Shown: positions 8,205 through 17,517, counted from the first letter of the stretch. The stretch is DNA of 64,000 nucleotides from J027 sp965215855 (GCA_965215855.1 CBDCER010000003.1:2108001-2172000), one strand, 5' to 3'. Notes: a model not told the origin generated them from the letters alone. Numbers and translations: made by a program.

Positions 8205-10199
8205 CTAGTCGATCTTGACGACATGCTGATGCGAAACCACCACCCCATGCGCCACAATTTCGATGGACTGTTCTGGATCACCATGTTTGGCTTCACCACC
8301 AGACTTCCAGATCACTGGGAAAAGTTTCACTGAACGAACAAACTCAATGCCTGGGATGTTTTGTAAAGAAGCGACCACGTCAAACTCGGAGAGGTCGCGT
8401 CCAAACGGCCATCCTTTGCCATCAAAACCACCCACGATGGGATTCAAGAATTCATACAAACGCCGATAAACAGCTTGCTCAACCTTCTCATGGTCGGCAT
8501 GGGAACTGGCGTGTAAGTGAACAATGGCTGAAATCCACCGGTAGGCAGGCTGGGTCACATCAAGTTTTGTTGTTAACAAGCGACGCTCGTCGAGGTAATC
8601 AGTAACCAACTGAACCAATTCTTTATCCAATTCCAGCATCTCGCGAGCAATGTGGCCGTGAGGTTGGTTAACGTGCGGAATCAAGACAAGTTTAATACCC
8701 TGCCATTCTTTGGCCGAGACCGGTACTGCAAAGGCACGCGCCACCTTACCAGGGATAGATTCTATCGCCAGATATTCAAAGTCTTTACCAGTGACAGCCC
8801 GGCGCAGCGTCCGCAAATGTCCCGGTACGCGCAATTTAGCATCGTCCAGGTTTTCACGATCCAGGCCACCAGCGGCGGGTTGGCGATTGGCAACCTTGTT
8901 GATATAGGGGATACTCGTTTTCAAAACATTAAGTGCCCCCTGTTGGACATTACCAATTGCACCACCCCCATGTCGGTAGCGTTGCATTAAAATCATGTGG
9001 CCGCGAGGTGGTATTGATCCATAACGTTTGATGGAACCGTCGCGCTGGGGTAAAGCTGGCCCAAAACGCACTGCGCCTGTGGCATTATCAACCGAATAAT
9101 GCAAATCATCGGCATTTGAATCAGCAAAGTCAATGATCTCGGACCATTCTTGCTCATTGTCCCCCTGGCGCACCAATATCCGTTCGCGTTCGTTACGCTT
9201 CAGGATGGGTGCGTTTTGCAGATAGAAACGTTGGCCGGGGGATCCATCACTGCGACCTAATAATTCATTTTTGATAATTGAGGCATGAGTCGCGGGAATT
9301 GTTGCGCCCCACGAGGCTGCCTTCACTTCATATAACTGAGGGCTTTTACGATAGCGTGCCACGCCCTTCTTAGGGGGTAGAATCCGGCAGCGCAGCCAAT
9401 AGGCACGATGCTTGGCAACTTCGCCCTGCGCCATCTTGGGGAGGTGAATGCGGATAACACCAGGGGTATTGAAGCCTTTTGTACCATCGACATCCACATC
9501 GCAATCTTCCCAATCGGTTTCATACGAAGGGCCGGTCATCACCTGCCAAGCATAGGGTGGATCAGTCGGATCAATACCTGCACCACGCGCCGGGTCAACA
9601 TCCATCTGTAGCCCTACAATGTGATAGGAAAGATTGTTGCTGAAACCAAAGTAGATAGAGTCGTCGGGTTGTGGATCGTCGTTATCTTTTTCGCGGAAAA
9701 CGTAGAAATTGGTAAAACGCGAGTTTACATCATCGGGACCATGTGCCAAATAGCTGAACCCTTTGCCTTCACCCTTGCTCACTTCACGGATGACAAACGC
9801 CAGTTGTGGAACGACGATGGTGAATGGCTCATCAGTTGAAAACACGATGGCCGGGTTATTCTCCGTGCGCGTAGTCGCCACTTCGGTCTCTGCTGGAATC
9901 GTGGTGTCGTTGGGCTGTGGCGTCACCAACCAGAACGTCGCTCGCGTTTTAGCGGCTTCTGGCTCACGGAGCCTCATCCCCAATAATTCCATTAACTTGA
10001 TATAGTGCAGGTCTGGAACACGGTTCAGACGATAAAGAATAATATCGGTCATCCAGGCGAATAGTTCTATTAAAGCAACACCCGGATCGCTGATGTTGTG
10101 ATCGGTCCACTCTGGCGTGTAAAGCGGTATTCGCCGGAGGGCTTCCTTTACAATGTCATCGAACGTCCGATCATCGAGACGGGGGGTATCGAACGGCAT
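8205..10199 (-). CDS. Baseplate J-like wedge protein of contractile injection system
   Basis: 664 aa. The N-terminus (TPRLDDRTFDDIVKEA, EWTDHNISDPGVALIELFAW, then LYRLNRVPD) is characteristic of the putative baseplate assembly proteins related to phage P2 gpJ and Afp11. These build the wedge ring that triggers sheath contraction. The length fits the family (about 650-900 aa). It sits between the gp25 gene (40 bases upstream) and the tail-protein-I gene (15 bases downstream) on the same strand, the usual order in these clusters. Confidence 0.9.
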   Translation of the reverse strand: MPFDTPRLDDRTFDDIVKEALRRIPLYTPEWTDHNISDPGVALIELFAWMTDIILYRLNRVPDLHYIKLMELLGMRLREPEAAKTRATFWLVTPQPNDTTIPAETEVATTRTENNPAIVFSTDEPFTIVVPQLAFVIREVSKGEGKGFSYLAHGPDDVNSRFTNFYVFREKDNDDPQPDDSIYFGFSNNLSYHIVGLQMDVDPARGAGIDPTDPPYAWQVMTGPSYETDWEDCDVDVDGTKGFNTPGVIRIHLPKMAQGEVAKHRAYWLRCRILPPKKGVARYRKSPQLYEVKAASWGATIPATHASIIKNELLGRSDGSPGQRFYLQNAPILKRNERERILVRQGDNEQEWSEIIDFADSNADDLHYSVDNATGAVRFGPALPQRDGSIKRYGSIPPRGHMILMQRYRHGGGAIGNVQQGALNVLKTSIPYINKVANRQPAAGGLDRENLDDAKLRVPGHLRTLRRAVTGKDFEYLAIESIPGKVARAFAVPVSAKEWQGIKLVLIPHVNQPHGHIAREMLELDKELVQLVTDYLDERRLLTTKLDVTQPAYRWISAIVHLHASSHADHEKVEQAVYRRLYEFLNPIVGGFDGKGWPFGRDLSEFDVVASLQNIPGIEFVRSVKLFPVIWKSGGEAKHGDPEQSIEIVAHGVVVSHQHVVKID

Positions 10200-10239
10200 T
10201 AGATCTCCTCAAATAAATTCCAGGTTTCGGCCTCTGGGC

Positions 10240-10629
10240 CTAATCCGGCAAGATATAGAACGGGAACACCAAACTACGTGGATCGTGGCTTCCCTTAATC
10301 ACATAATTGACTGTGATATTCAGGATACCAGCGTCATGCTGATCGCTGGAAGCCTGGATTCTGGTAACAGTGATGCGTGGCTCCCAGCGGCCTAGGGCTT
10401 CACGAATATACCGTTCAGCAGCAGCGCGAGTTGCCTGATTATTGGGTGCAAAAACAAGTTCGTGGATTCGGCAGCCGAAGTCGGGACGCATCACCCGTTC
10501 CCCTGGCGATGTACCGAGAATGATCTGGATGGCTTGTCGTATTTCGGTCTCGCCAGTTGTTAGCGCCACATGCCCCTGATTGTCAATTTGGGGCGGAAAC
10601 GCCCATCCACGTCCGATAATATCTACCAT
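10240..10629 (-). CDS. GpW/gp25-family baseplate protein
   Basis: 129 aa. The fold signature of T4 gp25/Afp9 is visible: an FPPQID start, TTGETEIRQAIQIILGTSPGE, then RVMRPDFGCRIHELVF. This lysozyme-like family without catalysis connects baseplate wedges to the first sheath ring. The EPR-like motif region is present around TSPGERVMRPDFG. ATG 10629 follows the spike gene by 17 bases, so the two are co-transcribed. Confidence 0.93.
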   Translation of the reverse strand: MVDIIGRGWAFPPQIDNQGHVALTTGETEIRQAIQIILGTSPGERVMRPDFGCRIHELVFAPNNQATRAAAERYIREALGRWEPRITVTRIQASSDQHDAGILNITVNYVIKGSHDPRSLVFPFYILPD

Positions 10630-10646
10630 TGCACTTCTTCCTGCGA

Positions 10647-12449
10647 CTAGTTGATTTTAACGATTCCGCCTTGCAAGATCAGGCTGGCACTACCCTTGAC
10701 GGTAGCCATTGTTCCCTCGACTGTCGTTTGTGCGCCCTTGACATTCATCTGGGCGTTAGCCTTCAGGCTGGCATTAGATTGGGCCGATAGGTCTACCTGT
10801 TGACCTTCCATGGTCAGGTTTCCGGTGGCCTTAATCTCAATATTTCCTCTGGCGGTCAAGGTAATGTTGCCCTGGCCTTCGAGGGTAATGTCTTTGCTGC
10901 TGTCGACAGAGATTGTTTCATTGGCGGTATCGAATTTCATAGATGTCTTTTGTTGAGCATCGACGATTTCGATATAGTTGTCACCACCTTGCTCATCTAC
11001 CAGCCGGATGGTGTGGCCGGTGCGTGACCTGAAGATACGAGTCTTCACCGCGCCATCCACGACGATCTGGCCGAGAGCGTCGGAGGGGGCATCCCTGCCG
11101 TTATTCAGCCCACCGATAATATAGGGTCGGTTGAAATCGCCATGCTCGAACGCTACCAATACCTCATCATCAATCTCTGGCAATATGTAAAAACCACGAT
11201 CTGCGCCGCCGCCAGGTTGCACCACCCGCGCCCAATGGCTCTCTTCGGTGTCGGTCAGCCAGGGATATTTCACCTTGACCATGGCGTAATCTTCAGGGCT
11301 TTCGTTATTGGTGACAATGGCCGGAACCACCCCTCCCCAGGGCAATGTACGCTGTTCGCGCAGTAAGCGCGTCAAGATGCCGGGATACATACCCTCCACA
11401 GTGAAAAATGTCATGAATCCGTTATCGGCACTATACGAGTGTCGCACTGTAGTGAGTTTATATTTACCGCTGAACTTGCTGCCCAGCTTGGTCAGCTTAA
11501 TCACCATACCTGCTTTCAGGTGAGGCGTTCCATGCGCTTCACCTTCAGCCTCAATAAAACTGCCATTAACTTCATTGAGAATGGCTTTGGCAACAGCATC
11601 AGCATCCGCCTGACTCTGAACTGGTTGGCGAACTTCTAACCGGGTCGCACTACTCACTTTGCTGCTGGCAACTGCGCCACCCCAGCCGCCCACATTGATT
11701 TGAGGGGCGGTTTGGCTGGAGCTGGCTTCACCAGTAATCGCCTCTTTTTTCGCTACATCCCAGCCTTTGACCGTAACCTTATTGACTTGGTTAGCAACGG
11801 TCAACAGTACATGGAAGGTGTGTAGGCCCTGTTCTGTGCCATATTCCAGTTCAGCATCCTGGCCGGTTGGGTCGGGTTTGCGGAAATAGAGTTTTTCGTC
11901 ACGCACAAAGACTTCAAAACCGATCCGAGCCGCCCGCTGTTGCAAGAACTCCATATCACTCAAGCCATTTTGAAAAACATGCTTGAAAACTTCGGTGGTC
12001 GCTTCGACCTGGGGACTCAAGCCCACATTACCAGCAATAGACTGGGCAATGTCTGAATCGGTCATTTCGAGCCAAGCTTTGGTCTTGGATTCCCGGTGCA
12101 GGCGGTAGCTCTTGTCGTAACCGCGTACAGTGAATGTCGCCAATTGCCCTTCATCGTACACAGTGGCTACCGATGTGATTTCGCCCTTAAAAACGACGAC
12201 CGTCCCTCCACCAGCGTAACTCTCTGCCTCAATTTCGATAGAAGCCCCCAATGGAAACACATTGCCATCGGTCAGGTCTAATTGGTCGTCATGAAAAGAT
12301 AGTTCGACCATATCAGGCAAGTTCAGCGAACTGTCAACGATTATCTCGACCAATTCATCCATATATTGTTTGTCGATGTCAGCGCCATTGACTTTGACAT
12401 AAGCCTTGGCCTGACGAACCGACGTATTGCCACTTGAACGGCTTGCCAT
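10647..12449 (-). CDS. VgrG/gpV-gpD-like spike protein
   Basis: 600 aa from ATG 12449, preferred over an upstream GTG (12458) because AAGGAG is correctly spaced for the ATG. The N-terminal two thirds resemble phage late-control D/gp27. Around residues 370-450 is a gp5-type OB fold (PWGGVVPAIVTNN, VKVKYPWL, FYILPEIDDEVLVAFEHGD, PYIIGGL). The C-terminus, with short repeats such as ITLEGQGNITL and NIEIKATGNLTMEG, is a triple beta-helix needle. It corresponds to Afp8/PVC8, the membrane-piercing tip. There is no adjacent PAAR gene, so the needle may be capped by another protein or end bluntly. Confidence 0.93.
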   Translation of the reverse strand: MASRSSGNTSVRQAKAYVKVNGADIDKQYMDELVEIIVDSSLNLPDMVELSFHDDQLDLTDGNVFPLGASIEIEAESYAGGGTVVVFKGEITSVATVYDEGQLATFTVRGYDKSYRLHRESKTKAWLEMTDSDIAQSIAGNVGLSPQVEATTEVFKHVFQNGLSDMEFLQQRAARIGFEVFVRDEKLYFRKPDPTGQDAELEYGTEQGLHTFHVLLTVANQVNKVTVKGWDVAKKEAITGEASSSQTAPQINVGGWGGAVASSKVSSATRLEVRQPVQSQADADAVAKAILNEVNGSFIEAEGEAHGTPHLKAGMVIKLTKLGSKFSGKYKLTTVRHSYSADNGFMTFFTVEGMYPGILTRLLREQRTLPWGGVVPAIVTNNESPEDYAMVKVKYPWLTDTEESHWARVVQPGGGADRGFYILPEIDDEVLVAFEHGDFNRPYIIGGLNNGRDAPSDALGQIVVDGAVKTRIFRSRTGHTIRLVDEQGGDNYIEIVDAQQKTSMKFDTANETISVDSSKDITLEGQGNITLTARGNIEIKATGNLTMEGQQVDLSAQSNASLKANAQMNVKGAQTTVEGTMATVKGSASLILQGGIVKIN

Positions 12450-12472
12450 CCGCCACACTCCTTACATGAACG

Positions 12473-13120
12473 CTAAACCCGCAGGGTCGTTCCCGGTGGT
12501 ATGCTGCGGGGGTTATCAATATTATTGGCTTCAGCAATAGCACGTTGGTTAGATGCGTCCCCTGTTTGACTGGCCGCCACCGTATCCAACCGGTCACTAG
12601 AGGTGGTGGTTACCGCCGAGGGGGCTGCGGCTGGCTCTGCACCAGCGGCCTGCGCCTGGAAGTTTGTTTCGTCCTGTGCCTGTTGCAGTGTTACATCCAC
12701 AGTAGTGCGGACGGGTGTGCCGTCTGCCAAAAACATGGTGAACTTCTGTGAAACATTGGTCAACACGGCAGTAAAGTAGAATTGCCCCCACTCAAACGCA
12801 ACATGCGGCGGCTCACTTTTGTCAGTGCGTGCATCTTTCTTGGTTTCGTCAATCGCCATCATCTTCCAGATCATATCGGTATAGCCACGCACATCGGCTC
12901 CGTCGGCGTAAGTGTCGAATAGCAATTGCAGTTTTAGAGTCTGGACACCGCCCTGTTGAAATTCGACAGCAGGAATGTTCTTACCCTTAATAGGTTTAGA
13001 TTTCCAGGTATTGCTCTTGGTGAGCGAATACTCGGTGGGATTGAACATGAAATTCACACGCTCGCCTGTTGATAAGTTAATCAGTGCAGCGGGAACCAGA
13101 CCACCTTTTGTATTAGGCAT
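12473..13120 (-). CDS. CIS tube-adaptor protein with C-terminal LysM (Afp7-like)
   Basis: 215 aa. The N-terminal part (LINLSTGERVNFMFNPTEY, then SKPIKGKNIPAVEFQQGG and LKLQLLFDTY) is the CIS-tube/gp53-like domain that links inner tube and spike. Residues about 170-215 (LDTVAASQTGDASNQRAIAE, then NNIDNPRSIPPGTTLRV) form a LysM motif, normally a peptidoglycan-type binding fold but in this family a structural baseplate element. It lies 23 bases upstream of the spike gene, the standard arrangement in eCIS clusters. Confidence 0.9.
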   Translation of the reverse strand: MPNTKGGLVPAALINLSTGERVNFMFNPTEYSLTKSNTWKSKPIKGKNIPAVEFQQGGVQTLKLQLLFDTYADGADVRGYTDMIWKMMAIDETKKDARTDKSEPPHVAFEWGQFYFTAVLTNVSQKFTMFLADGTPVRTTVDVTLQQAQDETNFQAQAAGAEPAAAPSAVTTTSSDRLDTVAASQTGDASNQRAIAEANNIDNPRSIPPGTTLRV

Positions 13121-13140
13121 GACACTCTCCAGTTAAGCTT

Positions 13141-16100
13141 TCATCTACGCCCTCGTTCTCGCTCGCGCTCGATGCGAAAACGACGCTGTAGGATCTTGTA
13201 AACTTTGCGGGCCATCTTTTCAACATCAGCCTGGCCTTCGCCAGCACCAGCTTCACCGGTCTCGGTCGATTCGGCAGTGGCGCTTGGCGCAGTTTCCTCG
13301 CGCTGGATAGCTGGTAATTCCACATCCGACGACGGCGTAGGAACCGGCGGCCCACTGCGTTGAATAGGCGTATCAGCCGGTAAATTCAATAGATTCAGCA
13401 ATTCAACATCCGTTGCCGTGTTGGCAGGCGGCGGGGCCGGCGCCTGCGGTGGCGTGACGCTTTGCGACGCAGATCGCTGGACCGGCGGTGTTGGCGATGG
13501 GCTGGGATGTCGGGCACGGCCAATTGGTGGCATCAATATAGGTTCCGCTTCTGTTATGGGCGTGCTATAACCAGTTGTTGAAGTTACCGGATCTGAAGTC
13601 GGCGGACGTGACACAAAACCAGAGGCCATCAATGCTTGCCCCAGATCAACAGATTGCCTTGGTAATGATGACTCGCCAGGCACTTCAATCACATCGCGTT
13701 GCACTGGTGTTGCTGTTCTATCAGTGCCGGGAGCTGGCAGAGTTTCAGCAGCAACCCTATGTTCTGCAGCAGGTGGAGGCGACGGTGATGCCCATGCCGC
13801 TTCACTCATCATGTCAATGTCGTCAGTATCCGCTACCTCTGGCGAAGCAGCCGGTAGCCGCTGGACAACGGGTGGTTGTGAACGAGAGACAGTGATCCGT
13901 CGTGCTGATGGGGGCTTGGGTGCAGGGGCTTCAGCGTGTCGAATAGCAGCTTCAATATCGGGTCGATGACTTTGCTGGGGCGTCTGCACGGGCGGCTCGC
14001 TGGTTGGCCTAAAATCTGATGGGGAGGCTGATGGTTGTTCGGCTCGCTGGACCTGTTCCGCGATGGTCATTGACGATGGCGGCGCGCCGCTATCAAACCC
14101 AGACTCACGCTGTATACCAGGTGTTGATGGCATGTCCGGGCGTGGAACCGACGGTTGTTCGGCTCGCTGGATCTGTTCCGCAACGGTCATTGACGATGGC
14201 GGTGGCGTCACGCTATCAGCCTCGGACTCACGCTGTATACCAGATGTTGGTGGCATGTCAGCTCGTGGAACCGACGGTTGTTCGGCTCGCTGGATCTGTT
14301 CCGCAACGGTCATTGACGGTGGTGGCGCTCCACTATCAAGCCCAGAATCGCGCTGTATACCAGATGTTGGTGGCATGTCAACTCGTGGAGTTGGCGGTTG
14401 TTCGGCTCGCTGGATCTGTTCCGCAACGGTCATTGACGGCGGCGGCGCTCCGCTATCAGCCTCAGAGCCACGCTGTATGCCAGATGTCGGCGACATATCA
14501 GCTCGTGAAACCGACGGTTGTTCGGCTCGCTGGATCTGTTCCGCGATGGTCATTGACGGCGGCGCTCCGCTATCAGCCTCAGACTCACGCTGTATGCCAG
14601 ATGTCGGCGACATATCAGCTCGTGGAACCGACGGTTGTTCGGCTCGCTGGATCTGTTCCGCGATGGTCATTGACGATGGTGGCGCTCCGCTATCAGCTTC
14701 AGCGTCACGCTGTATACCAGATGTTGGCGACATGTCCGGGCGTGGGGCTGATGGTTGTTCGGCTCGCTGAATTTGTTCCTCAATGCTCATTGACGGCAGC
14801 GCTCCGCTATCGGCCTCAGACTCACGCTGTATACCAGATGTCGGCGACATATCAGTTCGTGGAACCGACGGTTGTTCGGCTCGCTGGATCTGTTCCGCGA
14901 CGCTCGTCAATGGCGGTGGCGTCCCGCTATCAGCCTCAGACTCACGCTGTATGCCAGATATTGGTGGCATGTCCGGGCGTGGGGCTGATGGTTGTTCGGC
15001 TCGCTGGATCTGTTCCGCGATGGTCATTGACGGCGGTGGTGATCCGCTATCAGCCTCAGAGTCGCGCTGTATACCAGATGTTGGCGGCATGTCTGGTCGT
15101 GGAGCCGACGGTTGTTCGGCTCGCTGAATTTGTTCCTCAATGCTCATCGGCGGTGGGTGTACTGTTTGTGGTGAAACGTCAACCGGATCATACGCTGACA
15201 TGTCCTGTTGTATAGTCTCGGCTCGTTGGATCGGATCAACAGGTTCCGATGGTTGCTCGGTATCGGGCCGAATATCTACCAATGGATTCTCAAGGTCCGG
15301 GTCATGCTGGGCGACACGATGCTGCGGTGTATCAATTGACGGAACTGACTCAATTGATGGTGAGGGTGTATCAAGAGCGCGTTGTATGGTATCTGCCCGC
15401 TGAATTGGGTCTTCAGGAGGCGCAGATTGGTGTGGAGCTGGTGTAATTGGGTCGCGTTGTACACTCGGCTGGCGTGAAGATGCTTGACGCGGCGGCTGTT
15501 GTTGATGGGATAACGCAGAGGGCCGGGATTCGCCGCGAAATGTACTTGGGACCGTTGATGGGATATCAAGTTTGGGTGGAGGGCTTTCTGCGCGTCGGAT
15601 AGCCTCGTCTAGAGTTGTACGATCCATAGATGAACGCTGGAGGGCTGGGGATGCCACCGACGATGTAGGCGTCGTCGTATCACTTGGACTAGCCGCTAAA
15701 TTATCGACTGGCTCAAAATCTTCTGAGAAGGTTCCAGGCAGTGCATCCGGTAAATCGTCTTCAGGCAGGTCTTCATGCTCGGACTCAGCATCACTATCCT
15801 CACCACTTGAATCCTCCCGATCTGGGGAAGACACATTGACATATTCTACCCGTGAACGTACCCGACGAACTTCCGTCGGGAATTCGACCGGCATTGGTAG
15901 TCCACCTTCTTCAAGTCCTGGTGGACGATCTGCCGTGACATTTGGACTCGGCCCACCAGTTTTGGGCGGAGGTTCATAGTGTACGTTTTTGGGGCGCTCC
16001 ACAATCCTAGATTTACTGGTCTTCCTGGCTTTTTGGATGGCTGTCTGACGTTGTTGACCCATCAACCGCTGAATGCCACCACCCTCCGAAACATGCCCTC

Positions 16101-16470
16101 GGTCTTTATGCCGGTTAAAGATACGCTGCAAATCATTAGGCATGGTTGGTGATGAGGTAACGTCTGAGACATAGCCAACCTGCGGCCCCCCCCATGTTGA
16201 TTGGGCAGGCAGTGAGGTCGAGCTAGGCGCTGCATCGCGCTGCACAGGAGGTGCTTCGGCAGGTGGGGCTTGGGTCGGTGCTACACCGGAGTCTGCGTTC
16301 CAAACCATTGGTTCATCAAGTGTCGTTGCCAGATCTTCGGGAGTATGATCTGGCAGGCGTGAAACGACCATCCGGCGTACATGCGAGACACTCCGTTTTA
16401 GAACCTGTGCCCCGGTTTTGCCCAGTGAGCGACGGCCAGTTATACGCGGCATTTTCCGGCGGATAATCAC
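13141..16470 (-). CDS. Large basic/Pro-rich protein with ten ~40-residue IQRAEQ repeats
   Basis: 1109 aa. GTG 16470 is preceded by GGGAG at 7 bases; ATG 16452 is an alternative without a ribosome site. The N-terminus is basic (GRRSLGKTGAQVLKRSVSHV). The middle is low-complexity Pro/Ser/Asp/Glu with many (I/V)QR(A/D) motifs. It includes ten copies of a unit built around EQIQRAEQPS, then R-D-M-x-P-T-S-G-IQR and an ADSG-rich segment. The C-terminus is a charged helix (VEKMARKVYKILQRRFRIER). The same helix type ends the 118-aa neighbour at 16941-17297. The product is unrecognised. Its place between tube and spike genes and its repeat-defined length fit a ruler/tape measure or packaged cargo. Both are hypotheses. 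Confidence 0.7.
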   Translation of the reverse strand: MIIRRKMPRITGRRSLGKTGAQVLKRSVSHVRRMVVSRLPDHTPEDLATTLDEPMVWNADSGVAPTQAPPAEAPPVQRDAAPSSTSLPAQSTWGGPQVGYVSDVTSSPTMPNDLQRIFNRHKDRGHVSEGGGIQRLMGQQRQTAIQKARKTSKSRIVERPKNVHYEPPPKTGGPSPNVTADRPPGLEEGGLPMPVEFPTEVRRVRSRVEYVNVSSPDREDSSGEDSDAESEHEDLPEDDLPDALPGTFSEDFEPVDNLAASPSDTTTPTSSVASPALQRSSMDRTTLDEAIRRAESPPPKLDIPSTVPSTFRGESRPSALSHQQQPPRQASSRQPSVQRDPITPAPHQSAPPEDPIQRADTIQRALDTPSPSIESVPSIDTPQHRVAQHDPDLENPLVDIRPDTEQPSEPVDPIQRAETIQQDMSAYDPVDVSPQTVHPPPMSIEEQIQRAEQPSAPRPDMPPTSGIQRDSEADSGSPPPSMTIAEQIQRAEQPSAPRPDMPPISGIQRESEADSGTPPPLTSVAEQIQRAEQPSVPRTDMSPTSGIQRESEADSGALPSMSIEEQIQRAEQPSAPRPDMSPTSGIQRDAEADSGAPPSSMTIAEQIQRAEQPSVPRADMSPTSGIQRESEADSGAPPSMTIAEQIQRAEQPSVSRADMSPTSGIQRGSEADSGAPPPSMTVAEQIQRAEQPPTPRVDMPPTSGIQRDSGLDSGAPPPSMTVAEQIQRAEQPSVPRADMPPTSGIQRESEADSVTPPPSSMTVAEQIQRAEQPSVPRPDMPSTPGIQRESGFDSGAPPSSMTIAEQVQRAEQPSASPSDFRPTSEPPVQTPQQSHRPDIEAAIRHAEAPAPKPPSARRITVSRSQPPVVQRLPAASPEVADTDDIDMMSEAAWASPSPPPAAEHRVAAETLPAPGTDRTATPVQRDVIEVPGESSLPRQSVDLGQALMASGFVSRPPTSDPVTSTTGYSTPITEAEPILMPPIGRARHPSPSPTPPVQRSASQSVTPPQAPAPPPANTATDVELLNLLNLPADTPIQRSGPPVPTPSSDVELPAIQREETAPSATAESTETGEAGAGEGQADVEKMARKVYKILQRRFRIERERERGRR
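14033..15150. repeat. Tandem coding repeat, ten units of 117-123 bp
   Basis: Within the 13141-16470 gene the segment GGTTGTTCGGCTCGCTGGA (plus-strand reading) recurs at 14033, 14153, 14276, 14396, 14516, 14633, 14753, 14870, 14990 and 15110. Unit lengths are all multiples of three. Units differ by scattered substitutions, so the array is not a fresh amplification, although it could still change length by recombination. Confidence 0.9.
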
Positions 16471-16494
16471 TGCTCTGCTCCCATAAACCCTGAT

Positions 16495-16923
16495 CTACTG
16501 TGGTATATAGTCATGCACGATCAATTCTAGTGTCTCAATAGCCGTTGCCCCTTGTTCCGCTTTAAACTGGGGGCCAGTCCATTTAACTGGGATGGCTTCC
16601 ATGAAATCCCAACGAGCCAATTGATTACCCATTGAGTCGAAGACAACGATAGCCAGCGTTTTGGTGGCTTTGGTGATATTGCCTCCCAGCATATCCAGGT
16701 ACCAGGTCAAGAGTTCGGAGCTGCTAACCAGGCCGCGCTTCAATGTCACACGTCCACTCTTACGGCGTCCTGGTAAAACATGAGTGTAATCATTCAGGCC
16801 GCCTTCTTTGTGTTCGGTGACTTCAAACTCCAGCGTCGGCAACGTACACTCAGTGAAAGCAGCCATCACAGTTCCACCAATTTCCACTACAAACCGATGT
16901 GCGGCATGGGGTTCCATTACCAT
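16495..16923 (-). CDS. T4 gp19-like tail tube protein, second copy
   Basis: 142 aa from ATG 16923; a TTG at 16926 has a slightly better spacing to GAGG. The tube fold is clear: HRFVVEIGGTVMAAFTEC, then YTHVLPGRRKSGRVTLKRG, LARWDFMEAIPVKWTGP, and an ETLELIVHDY end. It corresponds to the baseplate-proximal tube initiator type (Afp5-like), distinct from the main tube at 17910-18368. It lies between the two QR-motif protein genes. Confidence 0.9.
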   Translation of the reverse strand: MVMEPHAAHRFVVEIGGTVMAAFTECTLPTLEFEVTEHKEGGLNDYTHVLPGRRKSGRVTLKRGLVSSSELLTWYLDMLGGNITKATKTLAIVVFDSMGNQLARWDFMEAIPVKWTGPQFKAEQGATAIETLELIVHDYIPQ

Positions 16924-16940
16924 CAACTTACATCCTCTAT

Positions 16941-17297
16941 CTAACGTTTATGCGGTTTGCCCGTGCGCTCTCGATGGCGTTGGGCATCTGCTTTCAACAT
17001 GGCATACACGCGTTCGGCCACGGCTTCTGGAGTCACCTCTGCATTGCTAGTTGGGGTTTCAGCATCATCACCAGCTGCCGATTCAACTGGCGCATCATCA
17101 TCGCGCTGAATACTCATGGCATCCCCATCGCTCGTGGATGAGATCGGTGATTGTTGAACAGGCGAATACGGTTGGCGCTGAACTTGTTGTGGTGCATAGA
17201 GCGGCGACCCGTCTGCAGCATCATATGACACCTGATGACGTTGCTGGCGGTGTTGCCCAAGTCGCTGTGCGCGTTTGCCTGTACGTCCAATACTCAT
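16941..17297 (-). CDS. Small basic Gln/Arg-motif protein, short relative of the 1109-aa protein
   Basis: 118 aa, ATG 17297 with GAGG upstream. The N-terminus is rich in Arg, Gln and His (TGKRAQRLGQHRQQRH). The middle has VQRQP and IQRDD motifs like those of the large protein at 13141-16470. The C-terminal helix (VAERVYAMLKADAQRHRER) parallels that protein's last 25 residues. It seems to be the same design without the repeat block. Function is not recognised; conserved location inside the structural operon suggests a particle component or cargo adaptor. Confidence 0.7.
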   Translation of the reverse strand: MSIGRTGKRAQRLGQHRQQRHQVSYDAADGSPLYAPQQVQRQPYSPVQQSPISSTSDGDAMSIQRDDDAPVESAAGDDAETPTSNAEVTPEAVAERVYAMLKADAQRHRERTGKPHKR

Positions 17298-17304
17298 AAT
17301 GACC

Positions 17305-17517
17305 TCACAAATGTGGATGGCGACGATTAATACGACTTACATGATGAACCCACCGCACGCGTTCACGATGATCCATCCCCAAAATTTCCGCCCGCGACCA
17401 GTGTAGGTGCATGGCTAAAAAGGCTACCTCCTCATGCAGGCGGTTCAAGGGGTAGCCTACGATTCCCCCCCCAACAGGGAAATCTCCTCCGTGAATTCGT
17501 GACCACAATTTGGGCAA
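17305..17517 (-). CDS. DUF6760-like small injection-system protein, start unclear
   Basis: The core GYPLNRLHEEVAFLAMHLHW, followed by a SRAEILGMDHRERVRWV segment, matches the small DUF6760-type proteins that accompany tube genes in contractile injection systems. No ATG or GTG precedes the core in this frame. The only formal start is TTG 17517, which overlaps the upstream gene by 61 bases and adds residues unlike the family. A run of eight G (minus strand, complement of 17465-17472) lies just before the core. A one-base slip there would fuse this frame to the upstream Zn-ribbon gene. A GGAGGAG sits just upstream of the run. The true form may be a fusion or a slippage product. Confidence 0.6.
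   Translation of the reverse strand: MPKLWSRIHGGDFPVGGGIVGYPLNRLHEEVAFLAMHLHWSRAEILGMDHRERVRWVHHVSRINRRHPHL

Noticed and set aside
14019..15215. 398-aa plus-strand open frame opposite the repeat protein
   Set aside because: It is open only because the coding repeat has a regular composition; the minus frame fits the operon, has a start with ribosome site and shares motifs with neighbours.
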